Assembly (NCBI GenBank): GCA_938003545.1
Contig: CALKXY010000014.1
Location: 62,001 to 126,000 of the forward strand
Source of the DNA: an uncultured Caulobacterales bacterium
Lineage (GTDB): Bacteria > Pseudomonadota > Alphaproteobacteria > Caulobacterales > Maricaulaceae
Reading direction: 5' to 3'
DNA length: 64,000 nucleotides
This document shows, in pieces, positions 62,704 through 64,000 of the stretch. A model generated the notes under the pieces. The model made no database searches. It was not told where the DNA came from and worked only from the letters and a program-made list of their open reading frames with translations. The translations under genes and the position numbers were made by a program. The first letter of the stretch is position 1; each line of letters opens with the position of its first letter.

Positions 62704-64000
62704 TTAAAGCCCGTTAGAGGGGTCGAAACTTGTCTTTCGAGAGAACCCTCGAGGCGCTAGACGCCCAGCTTGCGCGCGTTTACCCTCCAGTAATTTCCAA
62801 TCGGGAACTTCATTTCGTCTTAAGGCCGTGTCTAAAAATGTAAGCCCAGCCTCGCCAATAAATGTTGTTACATCGGCCAAACCACCATCTTTATACTTTT
62901 GCAAACGCACGCCCTTACCGCGTGTCATGGTTGGTAAATCAGCAAGGTCGAATACGAGTATCTTTCTGTTGTCCCCTATTGTGGCAACTTTATCACCCTT
63001 CACTTGGATGACGCGGAGGGCCTCAGCATTCCCTTTAACATTGAGCGTTTTCCGGCCGCCCCGTGTACTTGCGATTATATCGGCCTCTGAAACGCGGAAG
63101 CCGTAACCGTCGTTACTCGCTACGATCAACTCTCGTTCGGGATTATGAACAAACAACCCAATCGGATTGTGGTCATTTTCTAGATCTACAAGAAGACGAA
63201 TAGGTTCGCCGTTCCCACGCCCGCCCGGCAATTTATCTGCGGTCAACGTGTAAAACTTGCCATTCGTAGCAAAAACAATGATCTTATCTGTCGTTTCCGC
63301 GTGGACAGCGAAGGCTAGCTCGTCACCTTCTTTGAACTTCAACGTCGTTAAATCATCCAACTTACCCTTTAGAGCACGTATCCAGCCCTTTTGTGACATG
63401 ACAACAGTGATAGGTTCTTTCGTAATAAAGGCCGTTGCTAAATCTATATCGATTTCAGGCGCGACATCAAAAGTCGACCGACGTTTTCCTAGTTCAGTTT
63501 TTGGGCCATAAATGTCGCGAACGTCTCGAACTTGCGAGGCAATCGTGTCCCATTGCAGGCTTTCCGTTGAAACAAGCTCATTGAGCTTATCACGCTCGAT
63601 GGACAGCTTGTCATGCTCCGTCTTAATCTCAATCTCTTGCAATTTATTTAGAGCACGCAAGCGCATATTTAAGATAGCATCAGCCTGACGTTCGGTCAGA
63701 TTGAACGCTTTTATCAACTCCAACTTGGGCTTGTCTTCGAACCGTATAATCCGAATGACTTCGTCCAGATTAAGGAAGGCAATCATATATCCGTCGAGCA
63801 CTTCCAAACGGTCAGCAATTTTTGCAAGACGTTGATTAGAGCGCCGTAAGAGAACCACGCGGCGATGATCTAGCCAACTCTGTAAAACCTCTCGTAAATC
63901 CATAACGCGCGGTGTTCGCGTGGCATCCAAGACATTCATATTCAGGCTAACACGGTTTTCTAGCTCAGAGATTTTGAACAGGCTCTCCATCAATAGCGCC
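62704..64000 (-). CDS. parC: DNA topoisomerase IV subunit A (partial)
   Basis: ParC cuts and rejoins DNA during chromosome decatenation. The last 431 codons are present; the frame runs through the right edge with no start in the window. Visible are the end of the breakage-reunion domain (RVSLNMNVLD, VMDLREVLQSWLDHRR, LTERQADAILNMRLRALNKLQEIE) and a C-terminal beta-propeller (about 180-420 of the fragment). The sequence and the lack of GyrA boxes favour ParC over GyrA. Confidence 0.9.
   Translation of the reverse strand, partial: ALLMESLFKISELENRVSLNMNVLDATRTPRVMDLREVLQSWLDHRRVVLLRRSNQRLAKIADRLEVLDGYMIAFLNLDEVIRIIRFEDKPKLELIKAFNLTERQADAILNMRLRALNKLQEIEIKTEHDKLSIERDKLNELVSTESLQWDTIASQVRDVRDIYGPKTELGKRRSTFDVAPEIDIDLATAFITKEPITVVMSQKGWIRALKGKLDDLTTLKFKEGDELAFAVHAETTDKIIVFATNGKFYTLTADKLPGGRGNGEPIRLLVDLENDHNPIGLFVHNPERELIVASNDGYGFRVSEADIIASTRGGRKTLNVKGNAEALRVIQVKGDKVATIGDNRKILVFDLADLPTMTRGKGVRLQKYKDGGLADVTTFIGEAGLTFLDTALRRNEVPDWKLLEGKRAQAGRLAPRGFSRKTSFDPSNGL

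Noticed and set aside
1-64000. CRISPR array, prophage or integrative element beyond the IS
   Set aside because: No regular direct repeats with spacers, integrase, capsid or conjugation genes are visible; the tRNA-Ser has no flanking integrase or repeated 3' end.

Overview
The window looks like chromosomal DNA of an alphaproteobacterium of the Maricaulales/Hyphomonadales type (a stalked or dimorphic marine group). Several things point there: a SUF-only iron-sulfur operon headed by iscR, a CtrA-type box (TTAA-N7-TTAAC) in front of an M23 peptidase/bactofilin pair, a two-TM coiled-coil protein resembling a polarity factor, and intermediate GC with very tight gene packing (ATGA and TAATG overlaps). 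The assignment is inferred from gene content; no rRNA is present. There is one tRNA gene, tRNA-Ser(TGA), no CRISPR array and one insertion sequence.

Layout. 1-4.5 kb, minus: the start of a compact his operon, TrpR-family regulator - hisG - hisD - a hisC::hisB fusion - hisH (runs off the left edge). 4.6-10.4 kb: tRNA-Ser, then plus-strand rlpA and a dacA-tmk-holB-tatD-MBL hydrolase run. 10.4-14.4 kb, minus: KDO and sugar-phosphate genes (pgm, kdsD, kdsB, histidine phosphatase). 14.5-17.0 kb: an ISNCY-like element with paired 21-bp end repeats and an apparent membrane-protein passenger, followed by about 0.6 kb with no convincing gene. 17.6-29.7 kb: metabolic genes (GH42 beta-galactosidase, Ser/Thr dehydratase, acyl-CoA ligase, trypsin-like lipoprotein, Bcr/CflA transporter, nitroreductase, tdh-kbl, uracil-DNA glycosylase). 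27.7-34.6 kb: the pbpC/alpha-2-macroglobulin pair. 34.8-43.8 kb: two paralogous secreted proteins, the second overlapping a PapD-like chaperone gene; between them lie an Hpt protein, a CPBP protease, a TipN-like coiled-coil protein, rluD and rpoH. 43.8-52.8 kb, minus: a long suf operon, iscR - cysteine desulfurase - sufB - lipoprotein - RidA-like - cupin - membrane protein - sufC - sufD - a 56-residue two-TM protein - sufS - sufT - sufA, with an IscR box upstream. 52.9-62.7 kb: alpha/beta hydrolase, anmK, tyrS, a giant AsmA/YhdP-like protein, bcp, DUF455 ferritin-like protein, M23 peptidase and bactofilin. The right edge cuts parC.

The least explained items are (i) the secreted paralog pair with a chaperone but no usher in the window, (ii) the fused HisC-IGPD enzyme in an enterobacterial-order his operon, (iii) the extra genes inside the suf operon, including the 56-aa membrane protein, (iv) a threonine dehydrogenase that has lost all four structural-zinc cysteines, and (v) the IS with a passenger gene. 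Everything here was read from sequence by eye, with no database search, so family names rest on recognised motifs.
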